A program made the translations under genes and the position numbers. Below, piece by piece: positions 1 through 12,650 of a stretch of 64,000 bases of DNA (positions are counted from its first letter, which is position 1; the number at the start of each line of letters is the position of its first letter). The notes beneath the pieces were generated by a model, which saw only the letters and a list, made by a program, of their open reading frames with translations, did no database searches and had not been told where the DNA came from. Source of the DNA: Orychophragmus violaceus (lineage: Eukaryota > Streptophyta > Magnoliopsida > Brassicales > Brassicaceae); contig CM058236.1 of NCBI GenBank assembly GCA_030180135.1, forward strand, positions 9,693,357 to 9,757,356. The letters run 5' to 3'.

Positions 1-1188
1 ACGCCGCAACCGTTTTCTCAAATTATTGAGGGGAGCACTCTCCTTAGACCGACCAACCACGACATCACGAGCAACCATTTTGATTAGGAAATCATGCTTG
101 GTTGGCTTGCTTAAAGACGGCTTGTTCGAAGACAACTTCTTCGGAGACGGCTTGGTTAAAGCACAAAGTTGGTTGGCATAACTTATTTCCTTCTTAGGTT
201 TCATCATCCTTCGTTTTCTAGTTGGACAAAAGGAGATCGGTTCAACTTCCCAATCGGCTGCAAAATTATATGCATTAGTAAAGATTACCCCAAAGGAACT
301 AATACTGATGAGTGTTATACTTACCAGAGTTTATAAAATCAATGTTATCGCAAACCCTTTCTCTGAAAAAATCTACCCACGAAAGGAGCCTAGAGACTTG
401 ATACTCGAAAGAGCTTCTTAATAATCAGGCAGGAGATCAGGCTTGCGACTGAATCTGCAAAGAAATAGTCAGTGTTCAATGATTAGAGAAGTAAACATAT
501 ATGAGGAAGGAACATTTAAACAATTATCTATCAAAGCTCGGATGCCATTGAACCTCGTAGTCCCTATCAACATCGAGGACGGATTCCTTGTCGATATAGA
601 TGTAAAAGTATCTCTATTGCCAATTTCTGACCTTTCTCGGTTTTTTATATCAAAAATTGTATATTCCCTCTTAAATTGACATAATAGGTGTTTTTGGTCC
701 CTTTGTTCATGCAAAAGAAATTCACCTTTTCAAAAAGGCGAAGATCTAAGACAACCTTAATATGAGCACATGCGACCGATAGGACGAAATACTACATATC
801 GAAGTTGGAGTGAGTTGAGAGATAGCTATATTTCTCTCCTCATAATACTCGACCAGGAGCCTTCGCAAAGGGAACCAAAGGCGACACTCAGTAAAACTCG
901 GTTCGTATAGACAAATCCATCCTTTAGGGCACGACCAAGGACAATCGATCGAGGGAGGCACGATGAATGTAAGATGCCCACTCTAGACGCATTCGACCAT
1001 CATGTCTCTCAAATTCTATTTTGTAACTGTCGTCAAAAGACCTCCGACTTGAGAATTCGTCTCACTCGGAGACATTTGCGGGTCAGGGGAAGTAGTACGC
1101 TGAGAATTGACCAAAATCTTCTCAGAAAGGTTGCCTAGGAGGCCCTCCATAATGGGAGCACCTCCTTGGCGAGACCCGTCAGCCTCCC
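1..1188 (-). pseudogene. Antisense extra ORF of Gypsy-A (3' two-thirds), decayed
   Basis: Reading the minus strand from 1183 downwards gives the rest of an ORF whose start lies at 4678 on the other side of the inserted solo LTR. It then gives a block (about 746-961) with the pattern LYExxFxxCRxWFP...Y..R.IAISQL. The same block is found in the antisense ORF of Gypsy-C (51971-52216), and a further block around 560-640 matches both Gypsy-B and Gypsy-C (NWQ-RYFY pattern). A candidate intron at 455-531 ends in a good pyrimidine-AG acceptor, but its donor reads AT instead of GT. Stop codons at 1016-1018 and further downstream break the frame. In Tat-lineage plant gypsy elements extra ORFs behind integrase, some antisense, are known. 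The molecular function is unknown to me. The gag-like or plant-mobile-domain-like flavour is an impression, not a demonstrated match. Confidence 0.6.
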
Positions 1189-4100
1189 TGTAACGCCCCC
1201 TTTCCGTTTATCTTCTGACTGACGAGCTGACCGGCCAAAAATCAAACAAGAACATGATCTTTCGAACCCGTGCAGGCCAAACGAGAAGAGATCACCACAT
1301 ACCAAAGCAAGAGACGGCCCGGTTTGAGTCAACTGCTCAAACCAAACCATCCTTGACTCCGTTTACTTCGTTTCCACGATACAAGGCTTTTCAACCCGTA
1401 CCGCTTCCACGAGTTGTGTTCGGTTTAGACTAACTGTATATCATGGAATAATTCCGTTCTTTTAATTATATTAAATCTTTTAAATTCTATTCTTACTTGT
1501 TCCACATGTTTTCTAAAACCATTTTAACGGGTATACCTTGAAAGTCCAAAACCGAAGTAAAACAAAATGTTTCTAAAACAAACCGTAGCCAAGGAAACCT
1601 AAAACTACTCTGAGTGTCCTACGCGTCCGCCGAGCTATGCCAATCCTGAAAAATAAAAAGAGAGTCTAATGAGCAATCTAAGATTACCTAGTGAGTTGGC
1701 TTCCAACTAAACCGGATGCTAAACGGCTACATTAATCCAACCCAAAAACCCAAAATAACAATCAATAACAAGCAATTAAACTAAAATAGCTGATCATGTG
1801 CTACCAAGACATAATGAGCTCCACAACTCACAAGAATTCTCAACCAACAATAAACAATTACAGAAATCTAGAACATTGCGGCACATGCCCTCGATTCGAC
1901 TTGATCTAACTAACGCGACTCTATCGCAATATTATACCATGGGCCCCAAACGAGAACTTGGTAACTTCCACGGGAACACATAGATATCCCACGATAACTA
2001 AAACCTCCCACGACTCCTATAAGTAAATATTAAGTCCTAAGACTAGAACATCGTTCTCTGTCCATTGATCCGCGGTGATTCGGGCTACCCCTAGATAGCC
2101 AAAGCTTCCATGCAGTCTGACCCTTGACGCGACCCCGTGTCTCCGGACTACACACCTACCGACATTACTCTGTAGGTTAACACCTAACCAGAACCACTAT
2201 CCGAAGGTACGTGAACCGACTAGGAACTCCCAAGGATCCAATCGGGAAGAAAGCACAGGAACGCCATCTCTAAACTTGCGGGATCTAACACACACTATTG
2301 AGTCCTAAAAACAGTGATATAAACAAACAAACTCACTGGAAATCTATCACGCAAGATTGATAAGGTCAAACAGTAACACTAACTCGATCCCATTACCCAG
2401 TCAATCCTGCAAGTCCTACCACCATTCATCAACACATACTGACCTATCCGGGCACGTACGATAATATGTATCCACACCCAGACTTACTTGGTCTCGTACC
2501 GAAGTAAGTATCGACCAACACAGTCTACCCGACCCAACACCAGAGTAGATAAACCATCACACAATGAACATTCTACCCGGCCCAACACCGTAAACACAAT
2601 CAACAATCTACCGGCCCAACACCAGAGTAGATAAACAATCAAGCATCAATTACATCACCAATCAGATCATTACTTAGATTTAATTAATCTTTAACTCTTA
2701 GTTAAATCCTAATTCTAATCTGCTATCTTGGGATTAGTAAACTTACTAATCTCGTAGCCCCAAATTAATTCATCTAGTTCTTTAATTTTAATTTTTCAAT
2801 GATTTCACCTCTAGATTGGAATTAGTAAACTTACTAACTCCTTAGACGGCTCAACACCAAATTACCTAATTCCAATTAATTCTTAATTATTTAATTTAAC
2901 CCGATAACCCCATCTAACTAAACCCAACCCGGTTATTATATTCTAAGGTGTGTTATATGTTTTATCGGTATTTTAATTTAACTCATAATTTATGTATATA
3001 GATATATTTATTTACGTTCGTATAATATATATATGCATATATTTCCTAGAATGCCGTTTTATATGTATACAACACCCAATCAAGCAATCAACATACGATC
3101 AATCAATCAACTTATAAGTGCTAACTAACATGCCATGTAATATTTCTTATTCATTTTAATTAATTACCCGATTATTTAATCAACCTAAACCGTTCTAACA
3201 GATTTCAATTACGAGTATGCATTCCTATGATTCTACGGTTTCATAATTCCAGGATATATATGATTCTAACTTATATGCAACACACAACGATTTAGCAACC
3301 TCACTGTGATTTACGGATGACGGATGTGACCCGAGAACGCTGACGGAACTCCGAGACCCACAAACACCGAACCCGACGAATTGAGTTGGAACGAACTGTT
3401 GACCCAAATTTTGACCAAGGTTGGAACGAATTGAGTTGACCCACTGACCAAGACTGACCCGTGATTGACCGGTTGGCCAAGACCTTCGGCGTTGACTGAT
3501 TTCTCCGGTGTTGACTTCCGACGTTGGCCGGTCTAACTGCGTTGACTCTGGTGGTTATTCATTGGTCAACACTCCGGTGAACCTCCGACGACTGAGAAGG
3601 AGACCGGCGAGGCAAAGGGCGGCTCTGGTGAATCTCCAACGAATTTTCCGACGGTCCAGTGGAGCTCCGGAAAGGTTTTGGGGAGAATGTTTAGACTAAT
3701 TTAGGTGTTTAGGGACTATTTAGTGTTTAGAAAATATTTAGGAATTATTTTGGAAGCTTAGAAATTTTTGGGAATTATTTTAGGAGTTTTAGGATATTTT
3801 TAAGGGTTTTAGGGGTTTTCTTGTAAAACAAGAAACCAAGGGGAGGGAGGAGGAAGTGGTGGTCGTGGATGAGGAGAGGAGGAAGAGATGTTGGTGGGTT
3901 TTGGTGTGGTTTGGAGTGAAGGAGGATAACTCCTTTATAGCCATGAATAAACTTGGCCTCCAAGTTTTTAAGGGACACTTGTCACTTACAAGCTTTGGAT
4001 GCTTGACACATAACCCCTTCTAGAACCTTCTAGATGGTGAAATGTATTTGGCTCCAACCGTGAGAAGTGACATCATCTGGCCAATAAGAAATCACCACCT

Positions 4101-4486
4101 TCTTATGCACCTTGATTCGCGATTCCCGTCTAACCGATAATTTATCTGAACCTCCACAAATGATTTTAAATAATATTATTAATCCGTTTTGACCTCTTAT
4201 ATCTTCTGAAACTGCAAAATAGGCTTCTTAGGAATTTAACTATTTATCGGTTTTCTTTTCCGATAAACCCGAAAAGTCTTCTAAAATCCATCTTGTGCAA
4301 TTTCAATCTTCTAAATAATCGTTAATAATTATTAACAGATTTTTTTGTCCTCCATTGCTTCCCGACTCTATTTTTGATAAAATTACCAAAATACTCATGA
4401 ACTTCCAAAAACTACAGAAATGCCCTCCGTGAGATTTCTTTGACTTGTAAGCTTCTTGTTGACGTAATAAAAGACAAAGTATTACA
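1189..4486. mobile_element. Solo LTR (about 3.3 kb) of an unidentified LTR retrotransposon
   Basis: The 3298 bp segment begins TGTAACGCC and ends GTATTACA, so it has TG...CA ends with the 5-base inverted terminus TGTAA/TTACA. It is flanked by the perfect 5 bp direct repeat ctccc at 1184-1188 and 4487-4491. No gag or pol coding, second LTR copy, PBS or PPT is visible inside, which fits a solo LTR left by LTR-LTR recombination. LTRs of this length occur in plant chromoviruses such as Tekay/Del, but the family is not established and the orientation cannot be decided from the ends. It sits inside the antisense ORF of Gypsy-A. Confidence 0.7.
2519..2640. repeat. Short degenerate tandem repeat inside the solo LTR
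   Basis: The phrase ctacccgacccaacacc followed by agagtagataaa recurs three times with small changes at about 2525, 2573 and 2609. Sub-repeats are common inside long LTRs. No coding meaning is seen. Confidence 0.5.
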
Positions 4487-4678
4487 CTCCCCAACAGAAG
4501 AAACCATCCGCATATCTGCCTCACCAGTGGAAACCACTGCGGAATGACGGTCACACATTTTAGCCATCCAAAGAGCAGTATCAAAACTCAACCCAAAACT
4601 CGATAAAGAATAACTTCCTCCTACTCTTTGATTAACAGATTTATGCGAGGAGCATACGTCAATAAGGGTCTTTTCCAT
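4487..4678 (-). pseudogene. Antisense extra ORF of Gypsy-A, 5' end
   Basis: Sixty-four codons starting at an ATG at 4678. The frame is cut by the solo LTR at 4486. After one copy of the target duplication the frame continues without shift at 1183 for another 55 codons, to a stop at 1016-1018. The start region (a short hydrophobic, Cys-containing segment followed by Ser-rich sequence) aligns with the starts of the antisense ORFs at 52696 (Gypsy-C) and 35201 (Gypsy-B). This shows that the flanks of the LTR were one gene before the insertion. Confidence 0.65.
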
Positions 4679-4696
4679 TCACAATATGGATAATTC

Positions 4697-5217
4697 TGAA
4701 GGAATTTCTAGCAGATCCTAATCCAATTAGGCAAACCTGTTCTGAATTCCGAGCCTAGGATCTAGGGTTCATGTAATTGAATCTAGGGATCTCAGAATTA
4801 CCTGTTGATTAGCAGCGGAAGATTTGCAGATAATCGAGATCTAAAGCGCCTCAATTGCTGCGCCTCTACTGGTATCCACACGCACACAAACTGAACAGCA
4901 GGGATGCTAGTGCCTATAGAGATCCAATCTCTTCAGAGGTTTCTATACAAGTTCTGGTGGCTGTGAATTAGGTTAGGGATCAGTTTAGGTCGACCATATA
5001 TCTTATATATGTCGACTTAAACCATGACGGAATTAACCAACGATTAACCGAATTAATCTGATTAATCCGCGAGTGCATCGATCGTTGCACTATATGCATC
5101 GATCGATGCAGTCCTAGAACATTGATATCGAATGCATATCAAATATGCATTCACTAGATCATTACATTAATGATCAACCTCGTCTTTATCGTCCAGTTTG
5201 CTTAGGTGTGTGACCCT
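4697..5217 (-). repeat. Copia-1 3' LTR, distal part
   Basis: Begins TGAAGGAATTT and matches 18100-18620 with one visible base change (near 5115). It contains a pair of palindromic TCGATCGA cassettes at 5074-5110. Cut at 5217 by the insertion of Copia-2. Confidence 0.9.
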
Positions 5218-5879
5218 TGAAGGATTATGTGTGTTCTTGGTGTAATTGTCAGGTTACATCCTAGCACATAATCATCTAGGATCTAGGTGATTTGCAGTTG
5301 AATCATAAACAGATCAGGATCATTACCTTGTGATTGCAGCGGATTGATCAAAGGAATATCGAGATCTGCAAGAGCTGATGATTACCGGCTCTTCCTAGGT
5401 ATCCACACGCTTACAAGCTATTGGATCAGGCTGCTAGACCAAGCTGGAATCAACAGAGAGAGAGAAGGAAAAAGAGAGGATTACTGGCTGTCCAAAATCG
5501 CAGACTTAGAAGCCCTTTTGGTTTCTAGCGCCTTTCCTCTTCCTTATATGGGCCCAAGTAATTAAACTAATGGCTCATTAGGCTTTTTGGGCCCAAGGCC
5601 CAAATCAGACAAAAGACTGTCTTTTGTCTGGCCCAATTCTCTGTACAAATACAGTAAATGCCTTGCATCTTACTGTATTAATTCCTTTTTAACTTTCCCG
5701 TAGCTATGGTGTGTGACCCTTTGGGATCATACAATACTGGTAATAAGTCCTAAACTTATAGATCATGAGCGGGCTCTAGCAAGTCATCATGATCACCCAG
5801 TATTTATGACTTATGTCTGATCTCGACACTTATCATACTTTCTAGAGATAGTACGGTAGATTTCAGGACATTCCCAACA
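5218..5879 (-). repeat. Copia-2 3' LTR
   Basis: Plus-strand ends are TGAAGGATTATG and CCCAACA; on the minus strand the LTR starts TGTTGGGAATG. The small ORF readable on the plus strand (5344-5565) is repeated in the other LTR and is not a gene. Confidence 0.92.
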
Positions 5880-5893
5880 ATCTCCCACTTGTA
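5880..5893 (-). promoter_or_regulatory. Polypurine tract of Copia-2
   Basis: The minus strand reads AAGTGGGAGAT directly before TGTTGGGAATG, the same tract as in Copia-1. Confidence 0.85.
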
Positions 5894-7150
5894 CTGGAAT
5901 CCTACATTCCCTAATCCTTTTGTCTCAATATCTCGATCTGGCATAAGGCAAGATGCGTGTCATCCTTATATAGCCAGACCATTTTAATCGGACCAGATTC
6001 GATACTGACAATGCAAACGACTTGGGCAAGTCCGTTTGGGAGTGGCCACTCTCTTACCAGCTATCAAGTCTCCGATTGGCCTAGAGATATTACATCCGTT
6101 AAACGGCAGGGACAAATCCCATCTTGTTCCATCACTATGAACTACACACTTCATAATACACCCAACCAAGGTCCTTATAGCTCCCAGTTACGAAACAGCG
6201 TTAGACAATGATCAAAGCGCATCAATCCATGTGCAGCCACATGCATGCGAACTCAGGTCTAAGGACTATACTCTATAGTCGTATATGAGAACCTCTTATG
6301 ACACAGATATTAATATCTTGTAGAGTTCTCATCAGCGGGCCATGTCCGGTCATATGCTCCCCTACATATACCTATGTGTCGACTTTGATGCCGCGCATCT
6401 ATGACCCCTCGAAACTTGGTCATAAGTCTCAACACAATCTAGTCTCAAGTGGTTGTTGGTGTTCCAATTTCAACAACCTTCGACTATGGACACTATGATT
6501 TATGTCATTTCGTTAAATATGGGGTTTCAGGATCAAGTCTACTCATGTACTTCGATGGCCCATATATAATGACATGAATCATTTTGGAACGATTATTTAT
6601 ATCACAGTTAAAATAATCCAGAAATCATAGATTTCATAAACATGAAATATTATGTTTACATGAACCTTTCAAAACAACTAAATAAAGCCCTTTACAAACT
6701 CCCACTGAAATTAAGACTACATCTTAATTTCACTTATCCTACAGCTACAGTCCGCGACTCGTGCTTAGGCCTAAGGAGTGGCTTCGTTAATAGATTAGCA
6801 ACGTTCTCATTCGTTGAAACTTGCTGATCTACTTAACACCTCTGTCATTTATCTCACGGAATAGGTTATACCTATTATCAAGGTGTTTGGACCTCTGATG
6901 TGCAGCTAGTCTCATCTATGCTGGGAATCACATCAAATTCAGTGATGAACTTTTCTTTCCAAACAACCTCTTTCGCCGCTACTCAAGCTGCGAAATGTTC
7001 AGCTTAAGTCATGGAGTCAGCAACAGTGCCTTGCACCGCCAGACAGACACAAGATATAACCGGACTGTGACCGGAAATCATCTTTGTCTGTTGGAAACTT
7101 GCCTTTCAGACTCTACCGACTTGTAGCACCTCACTTTCTCCGTAAATCAA
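5894..7150 (-). other. Copia-2 3' non-coding region
   Basis: About 1.25 kb without a supported gene. Short open frames on both strands (for example 5957-6211 plus) have no recognisable product. It is related to the 3' non-coding region of Copia-1. Confidence 0.55.
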
Positions 7151-7159
7151 GAACTTATC

Positions 7160-9235
7160 CTAAGTATTTTCCAAATACTTAAGGATATTCATTACGTCTA
7201 TCCAGTGATTCTTTGCTGGATTTGACTGGTCTTTACTTGTCTTGCTTAACATTAAAGCAACATCAAAACAAGCACGTGTCATGGCATACATGATAGATCC
7301 AATTGCCGACGCATATGGAATCTCATCCATGCATTCAAGCTCAGCAGTTATCGTAGGACACTGTTTCTTGCTTAACGTAATGCCATGTGACATTGGCATA
7401 AAACCCTTCTTGGAATGCTGAAAACGTGTAGGACTTTGTCAATATAAGAATCCTGACTTTGTCCTATCAGCTCTTTTGGATCTCTATCTTTAGATCCAAA
7501 ATCCAAGAACATACGTGGCTTTACCCATGTCAATCATAAAACCAACTCCCAAGCCAGTCTTTTACCGACTGCAGCATTGGAACGTTATTTCCGAGAATCA
7601 GTATGTCATCGACATACACTATGAGAAAAGCAATATCGCTCCCACTTATCTATTAGCAAACGCACAGTTCCACTTCGTTCCTGTTCAAGTCAAAACCTTG
7701 ACTACTTCAACAGAACGAAGATTCCAACTCCGATATGTTTGCTTCCATCCATGAATGGATCGATGAAGCTAACTTACACACAGTGTAATTTTTCGGAGTC
7801 CGGGCTCACTTTCGCTTCTGTGAATTTCGCAGGTTCGTCACTTTCAATGATCATCAGATCATGGCAACTAATCACGAGAAATCACTCTCGGATTAGTGAC
7901 GGATTCATTCAGATCTGCGAACTTCAGGCTCTACAGGTGTAGATTCTACAGAAATCTGTAAATCCATCCGCTGCTCTCCCTCAACAGGTTGAGCAGCCTC
8001 CTGTATTTCTCGAATTTCTTCGAGTTATACTTTTACTCCCACTGTTCTTCTTGGAAAGCAACTTTCCTTTTAGAAAACAGAATTCCGAACAACCTAACTT
8101 CGTTTTCGGAATGGACGTAAAAAGTAACAAGCCTTGGTTTCCCTAGGACAACCAGCGAAGTAGCTCAACTACAAATACTCAGTAAAGACGAATTTGGATC
8201 ATTTCCAGTCCACATTTTTGTGGTGTCTTTCAACTGATATTGGTGGAACTATTTCAGCGTAAACTTAGATATTTCTAGAGCGTTATTCTAAAAGAATATC
8301 ATGGAAGATTCGTGTGACTCATCTTTAATCATTTCTAATAAGATCTGATTCTTTCTCACAGAAACACCTCAAGGTTTTCAGGAGAAATGAGCTGTGAAAC
8401 GACTTCACACTCATTCAGATGATCACACCATCAATGACTTAAGTATTCTCACTCGTGATCTAATCCAGAGTCTCAATACTTCTGTCACTCAGATTCTATA
8501 CCTCATTTTGGAACTCTTTCGACCATTTCAAAGAATTCTGACTCGTGTCTCATCAAATGAACACAGTCATACTCACTGAAGTAATCAGTAAAGATAATGA
8601 AGTACGGGAAATTTTCTCTGGCATTACTGCTCATCGGGCCACATACATGAGTATGTTCAAGGTCCAATAAGCCTTTGGGCCTTTCTCTAGCTCGGCTAAG
8701 ATGGGCCCACTGCCTTTTGGTCCAGTAAGCAGAATTCAAGTCTCATAAGATATCCGATCAAATGAGCCCAAAAGTCCATAACTATGGGATTTCTGAATCC
8801 GACTTACTCTATGTGACCAAGACATTTACACCAAGAAAAATCAGGTTTAATTCATTAGATTTAAACCAATTCGGTATTTATGTTACATTTAGGCACTCTT
8901 TGGTTTAAGATATAAAACCCATTCCTTGAATAGGGTGCTACAATTAATATTTCATTAAGATCAAAAGAACAAAACTTGTCTTTTATCAAAATGAAAAACA
9001 TTCAAATTCTTACAAGAAAATGAAAGACAACTCTGCTTAAAGCAGGTACATTGTAGCAATTACTTAATACAAAACCAAGCCTCAAAGGCATCTACAAGTG
9101 AAAACCCTACGGCTGAGGCAGCATCTATAGCTCCTTCCAGACATGCAGTTCCACTTGTCCTTCCTTCAACGTTCTACTGTTGCTTAGGCTCTGCATATTA
9201 TAACAAATATCAGTGCCACAACCAGTATCCAATAC
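7160..9235 (-). pseudogene. Copia-2 pol remnant: protease, integrase, RT, RNase H
   Basis: Minus-strand relics in pol order. The protease motif VLDTGCGTDIC lies directly behind the gag stop (about 9200-9233). Integrase is at 8503-8739, where the first catalytic Asp is changed (HTHVCGPM; copia elements have HTD). The integrase-RT linker is around 7950-8080. RT has an intact YVDD at about 7608-7620. RNase H-proximal sequence is at 7160-7399. Gag and protease are separated by a TAG that sits where the related protein has Trp, so a single G to A change may have created it. Many frameshifts lie between the pieces. Confidence 0.75.
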
Positions 9236-10126
9236 CTATAAGGTAGAACTTGAAGTAATAACATGAATACCTGAGGAAGTAGTCTCATACATCAACTTCA
9301 ACTCCTCATAATCTTCCATGAATTTAATGCAATCTCTCTTCCAATGCCCAGTCTCTTTACAGTAGCAGCACTTACCAACGTAAGAGGTTTCTGATTCGGG
9401 CTCAGAAGACACACGCTTGCCATGATTCAAAATCTGGACAACTTTGTCTTCACCCTTGTCAGCATTAGGTTTAGTAAACCTACCCTTCTCCTTTATGAGA
9501 TTATACAGGGTACTCTTCACGTTTGGCTCAACTGTCTTGAGCATATCATGCAGTTCAGTCAGCGTCTTCGTTAAGCCCTTTTTGATATAGTTCCTTTTGA
9601 ACTTATCATAGCTTGACGGCAGTGACTGCAGAATGATCTCAGTTGCCAATTCTTGGCTAACTGGATAATCCAGTTTCCTCAGGTTATCAATGTAACCCAT
9701 CATTTTACTGACATGAGGACTCACTGGATGATCATTTGGTAGCTTGCAGCTAGTGAGAGACTTAACCAACTGGTATCTCTCCACTCTTACCTGCTCCTGA
9801 AATTTCAATTTCAGGCTGCTGATCATCTCTATTGGCGACTCCATGTTCTCATATTGCTTCAGCAAATCTGAGTCCATGGTAGCCAATATCAGACCACGCA
9901 CATCTACCGCATCATTATAATGCTTATTCCAAGCATCATATCCTGCATGAGAGGCATTGGACCCGATCCTCTCGGGGAGAGCTTTCTCAAGGACATAGTC
10001 CTTTCTCTCCTGCCTGAGGACTAGCCTCAGGTTCCGCGACCAAGTCAAGAAATTTGATCCGTTCAGTTTATCCATCTCAAGGACAGACCGGATCGAGAAA
10101 GTGTTTTGATTGTTTGTGCTAGTCAT
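9236..10126 (-). CDS. Copia-2 gag polyprotein, intact
   Basis: 296 codons from ATG 10126. The N-terminal half is a UBN2/DUF4219-like copia capsid domain (DKLNGSNFLTW near residue 19, then the LPSSYDKF block around residue 170). Residues around 253-266 form a perfect CX2CX4HX4C zinc knuckle (CCYCKETGHWKRDC). The protein would package element RNA in cytoplasmic particles. It is the only undamaged copia ORF here and could still make protein, which would explain continued mobility of family members if pol came from elsewhere. The ORF ends in a TAG directly before the protease motif. Confidence 0.88.
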   Translation of the reverse strand: MTSTNNQNTFSIRSVLEMDKLNGSNFLTWSRNLRLVLRQERKDYVLEKALPERIGSNASHAGYDAWNKHYNDAVDVRGLILATMDSDLLKQYENMESPIEMISSLKLKFQEQVRVERYQLVKSLTSCKLPNDHPVSPHVSKMMGYIDNLRKLDYPVSQELATEIILQSLPSSYDKFKRNYIKKGLTKTLTELHDMLKTVEPNVKSTLYNLIKEKGRFTKPNADKGEDKVVQILNHGKRVSSEPESETSYVGKCCYCKETGHWKRDCIKFMEDYEELKLMYETTSSGIHVITSSSTL

Positions 10127-11798
10127 AACTGAAATTTAGAGATAAATAGAGTTTTAGTTATTCAGTTCATGAAAGAGTATTCTTAACAACTTATAAGAAA
10201 ACTCGCATTGCATTCAAAATTTCTTTGTTTAACCTCATAAGAATGCAATGATTCCGAGACCCATGTTCAGCTAAAACCAAAGTGGGCCACTGGCCATCAC
10301 CCGGAATTAGCTTTACTTGGTAAGCATACTCACAGCTAGTTATATCCATATAACTCTCGTTTGTGGATTGGGCCCAAGGCCCAATTCACCAGATGTCTCA
10401 AGGCCCGGGACTCCCGATGGCCCAGTCAAGGAAACCAATCTCTTACAGCCAAATAATCACTAAAGTCTGGGACTCCCAATGAAATTAGTGACTATATACT
10501 ACTTTACTTACGCAAAAACAGACACCTCACACTGTAAGCCATATCTGTAATTGAATAAGCGTTAAGTAGCTGACAAGATTGGGCAAGACATCCAAGCTTG
10601 ATATTGTTTTTGAGGATTTTAGGTTTCAATAGATTTCCTCCCAAAAATAGAAGATTACTATTTTGGGAAACTTTCCATTTCAGGTAACTTACTAAATATG
10701 GAAACTTTCTATTTAGGGAAACCTACTATTTTTAGAAACTTTCTAAATTCAGAAACTTACTATATTTAGAAATTTCTTAACATGCCAAAATTAGAAACTT
10801 CTAATTTAATGTTTTATTAAAGTTTTCGGTTGGGTCACAAATTATAGGCCCAATTCCTGGCCCAAGACCACAGAATTCCAATTGGCCCAATAATTTGACA
10901 TAACCGAGTCGGTTCATTAATTCTGGTCCAAGACCAAATTAACTACTAAATCCAACTGGTTATTTACTAAACCAGACCAGCTCTAAATTATTTGGTCCAA
11001 CCAAATCAAACTTAGACCAGCCTTCGGTTTAGGTTAAAATTCAATTTTGAATTTAAACCCGGTTTAACCAGAAATTAAATAATACCAATTGTATTAAATA
11101 ATTTCCAGCAAACCGCGATTTGGGTTAACGGCTTAAACCATACATTAATTAAATAATTAATCGATTCATACTTAACCTTTTACAAATCGATCGATGGCTA
11201 ACCTAAAACCAACAAGTGAATTGCTTGATCTTAATTCAATAATTGCTTAATCATTCACTAAGAGACAAAAACGAATCATGCCATACACTTATGGACAAAA
11301 CAATCAAATTGATTCTCTTATGATTGCACAATTCAAACTAACAAATCGTGAAACAAAGTCAACCTTATCACATTAACGATTTTGACATTATTCCAAATTC
11401 GATTCTCTTGTGATCATAACAAACAAATTCAAATCAACAAGCGATTCTCTTTTAGAACAAAATCGATTCAAACAAAATCAACAAACGTATCATGCTATTC
11501 ACAAGAAGACAAAAACGAGTTTGACTTTATTCAATTCAACTCAATTAAATTATCAAGCAAAGTCAATCGTTTCTTTACATTAACATGCGATCAACATGCG
11601 ATTCTACACATTAACATGCGATCAATATCATGACATCGGTTGCTTTATAATTAGTTAAACTAACGACCTAGTTTCAATCTGGCCGTCACCAAGACAATCT
11701 AGGTTTTCAAAGTTTCAATCAATTTTACTCATTAAAAACGATTCATCAAACTAATAAACAACCTAGTATGATCCAAAAAGCAAAAACCTAACGACCTA
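10127..11798 (-). other. Copia-2 5' leader
   Basis: 1.67 kb between PBS and gag with no supported ORF. It contains repeated A/T-rich phrases (gaaactt-actat... at 10660-10790; acaaatcgattc-type phrases at 11230-11640). A leader this long is unusual for plant copia elements. Confidence 0.55.
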
Positions 11799-11811
11799 GG
11801 CTCTGATACCA
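11799..11811 (-). promoter_or_regulatory. Copia-2 primer-binding site (initiator Met tRNA)
   Basis: The minus strand reads TGGTATCAGAGCC one base behind the 5' LTR. Confidence 0.92.
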
Positions 11812-11812
11812 C

Positions 11813-12474
11813 TGAAGGATTATGTGTGTTCTTGGTGTAATTGTCAGGTTACATCCTAGCACATAATCATCTAGGATCTAGGTGATTTGCAGTTGAATCA
11901 TAAACAGATCAGGATCATTACCTTGTGATTGCAGCGGATTGATCAAAGGAATATCGAGATCTGCAAGAGCTGATGATTACCGGCTCCTCCTAGGTATCCA
12001 CACGCTTACAAGCTATTGGATCAGGCTGCTAGACCAAGCTGGAATCAACAGAGAGAGAGAAGGAAAAAGAGAGGATTACTGGCTGTCCAAAATCGCAGAC
12101 TTAGAAGCCCTTTTGGTTTCTAGCGCCTTTCCTCTTCCTTATATGGGCCCAAGTAATTAAACTAATGGCTCATTAGGCTTTTTGGGCCCAAGGCCCAAAT
12201 CAGACAAAAGACTGTCTTTTGTCTGGCCCAATTCTCTGTACAAATACAGTAAATGCCTTGCATCTTACTGTATTAATTCCTTTTTAACTTTCCCGTAGCT
12301 ATGGTGTGTGACCCTTTGGGATCATACAATACTGGTAATAAGTCCTAAACTTATAGATCATGAGCGGGCTCTAGCAAGTCATCATGATCACCCAGTATTT
12401 ATGACTTATGTCTGATCTCGACACTTATCATACTTTCTAGAGATAGTACGGCAGATTTCAGGACATTCCCAACA
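11813..12474 (-). repeat. Copia-2 5' LTR
   Basis: 662 bp, nearly identical to 5218-5879. It ends CCCAACA on the plus strand, followed by the target duplication accct. Confidence 0.92.
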
Positions 12475-12636
12475 ACCCTGTAGGATCATATAACACTAGC
12501 AATGAGTTCTAAACTCATTGATCATAAGTGGCTTCTAGCAAAGCATTATGACTACCTAGTATTATATGATTGTCTCATCTCGACAATACAACTATCACTT
12601 AGAGCAAGTACAATAGATTTCAGGACATTCCCAACA
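12475..12636 (-). repeat. Copia-1 3' LTR, proximal part
   Basis: Continues the split LTR after Copia-2, beginning with the duplicated target accct (12475-12479) and ending CCCAACA at 12636. It matches the end of the 5' LTR (18617-18777). Confidence 0.9.
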
Positions 12637-12650
12637 ATCTCCCACTTGTA
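12637..12650 (-). promoter_or_regulatory. Polypurine tract of Copia-1
   Basis: On the minus strand the sequence AAGTGGGAGAT immediately precedes the LTR start TGTTGGGAATG. This is the usual plus-strand priming site of plant copia elements. Confidence 0.85.

Larger units (their letters stand above)
5218..12474 (-). mobile_element. Copia-2: Ty1/copia element (inner), complete but partly dead
   Basis: Nested in the 3' LTR of Copia-1 with target duplication accct at 5213-5217 and 12475-12479. LTRs are 662 bp each (5218-5879 and 11813-12474) and differ at two positions by eye (near 5391/11986 and 5857/12452). The gag ORF is intact, while pol is broken by stops and deletions: only about 3.3 kb separates gag from the 3' non-coding region, compared with nearly 4 kb in complete copia pol. 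High LTR identity with a damaged pol suggests mobilisation by another copy. Confidence 0.93.

Noticed and set aside
5344..5565. 73-codon ORF present twice (also 11939-12160)
   Set aside because: Both copies lie in the Copia-2 LTRs, antisense to the element, without a known product; duplicated because the LTR is duplicated.
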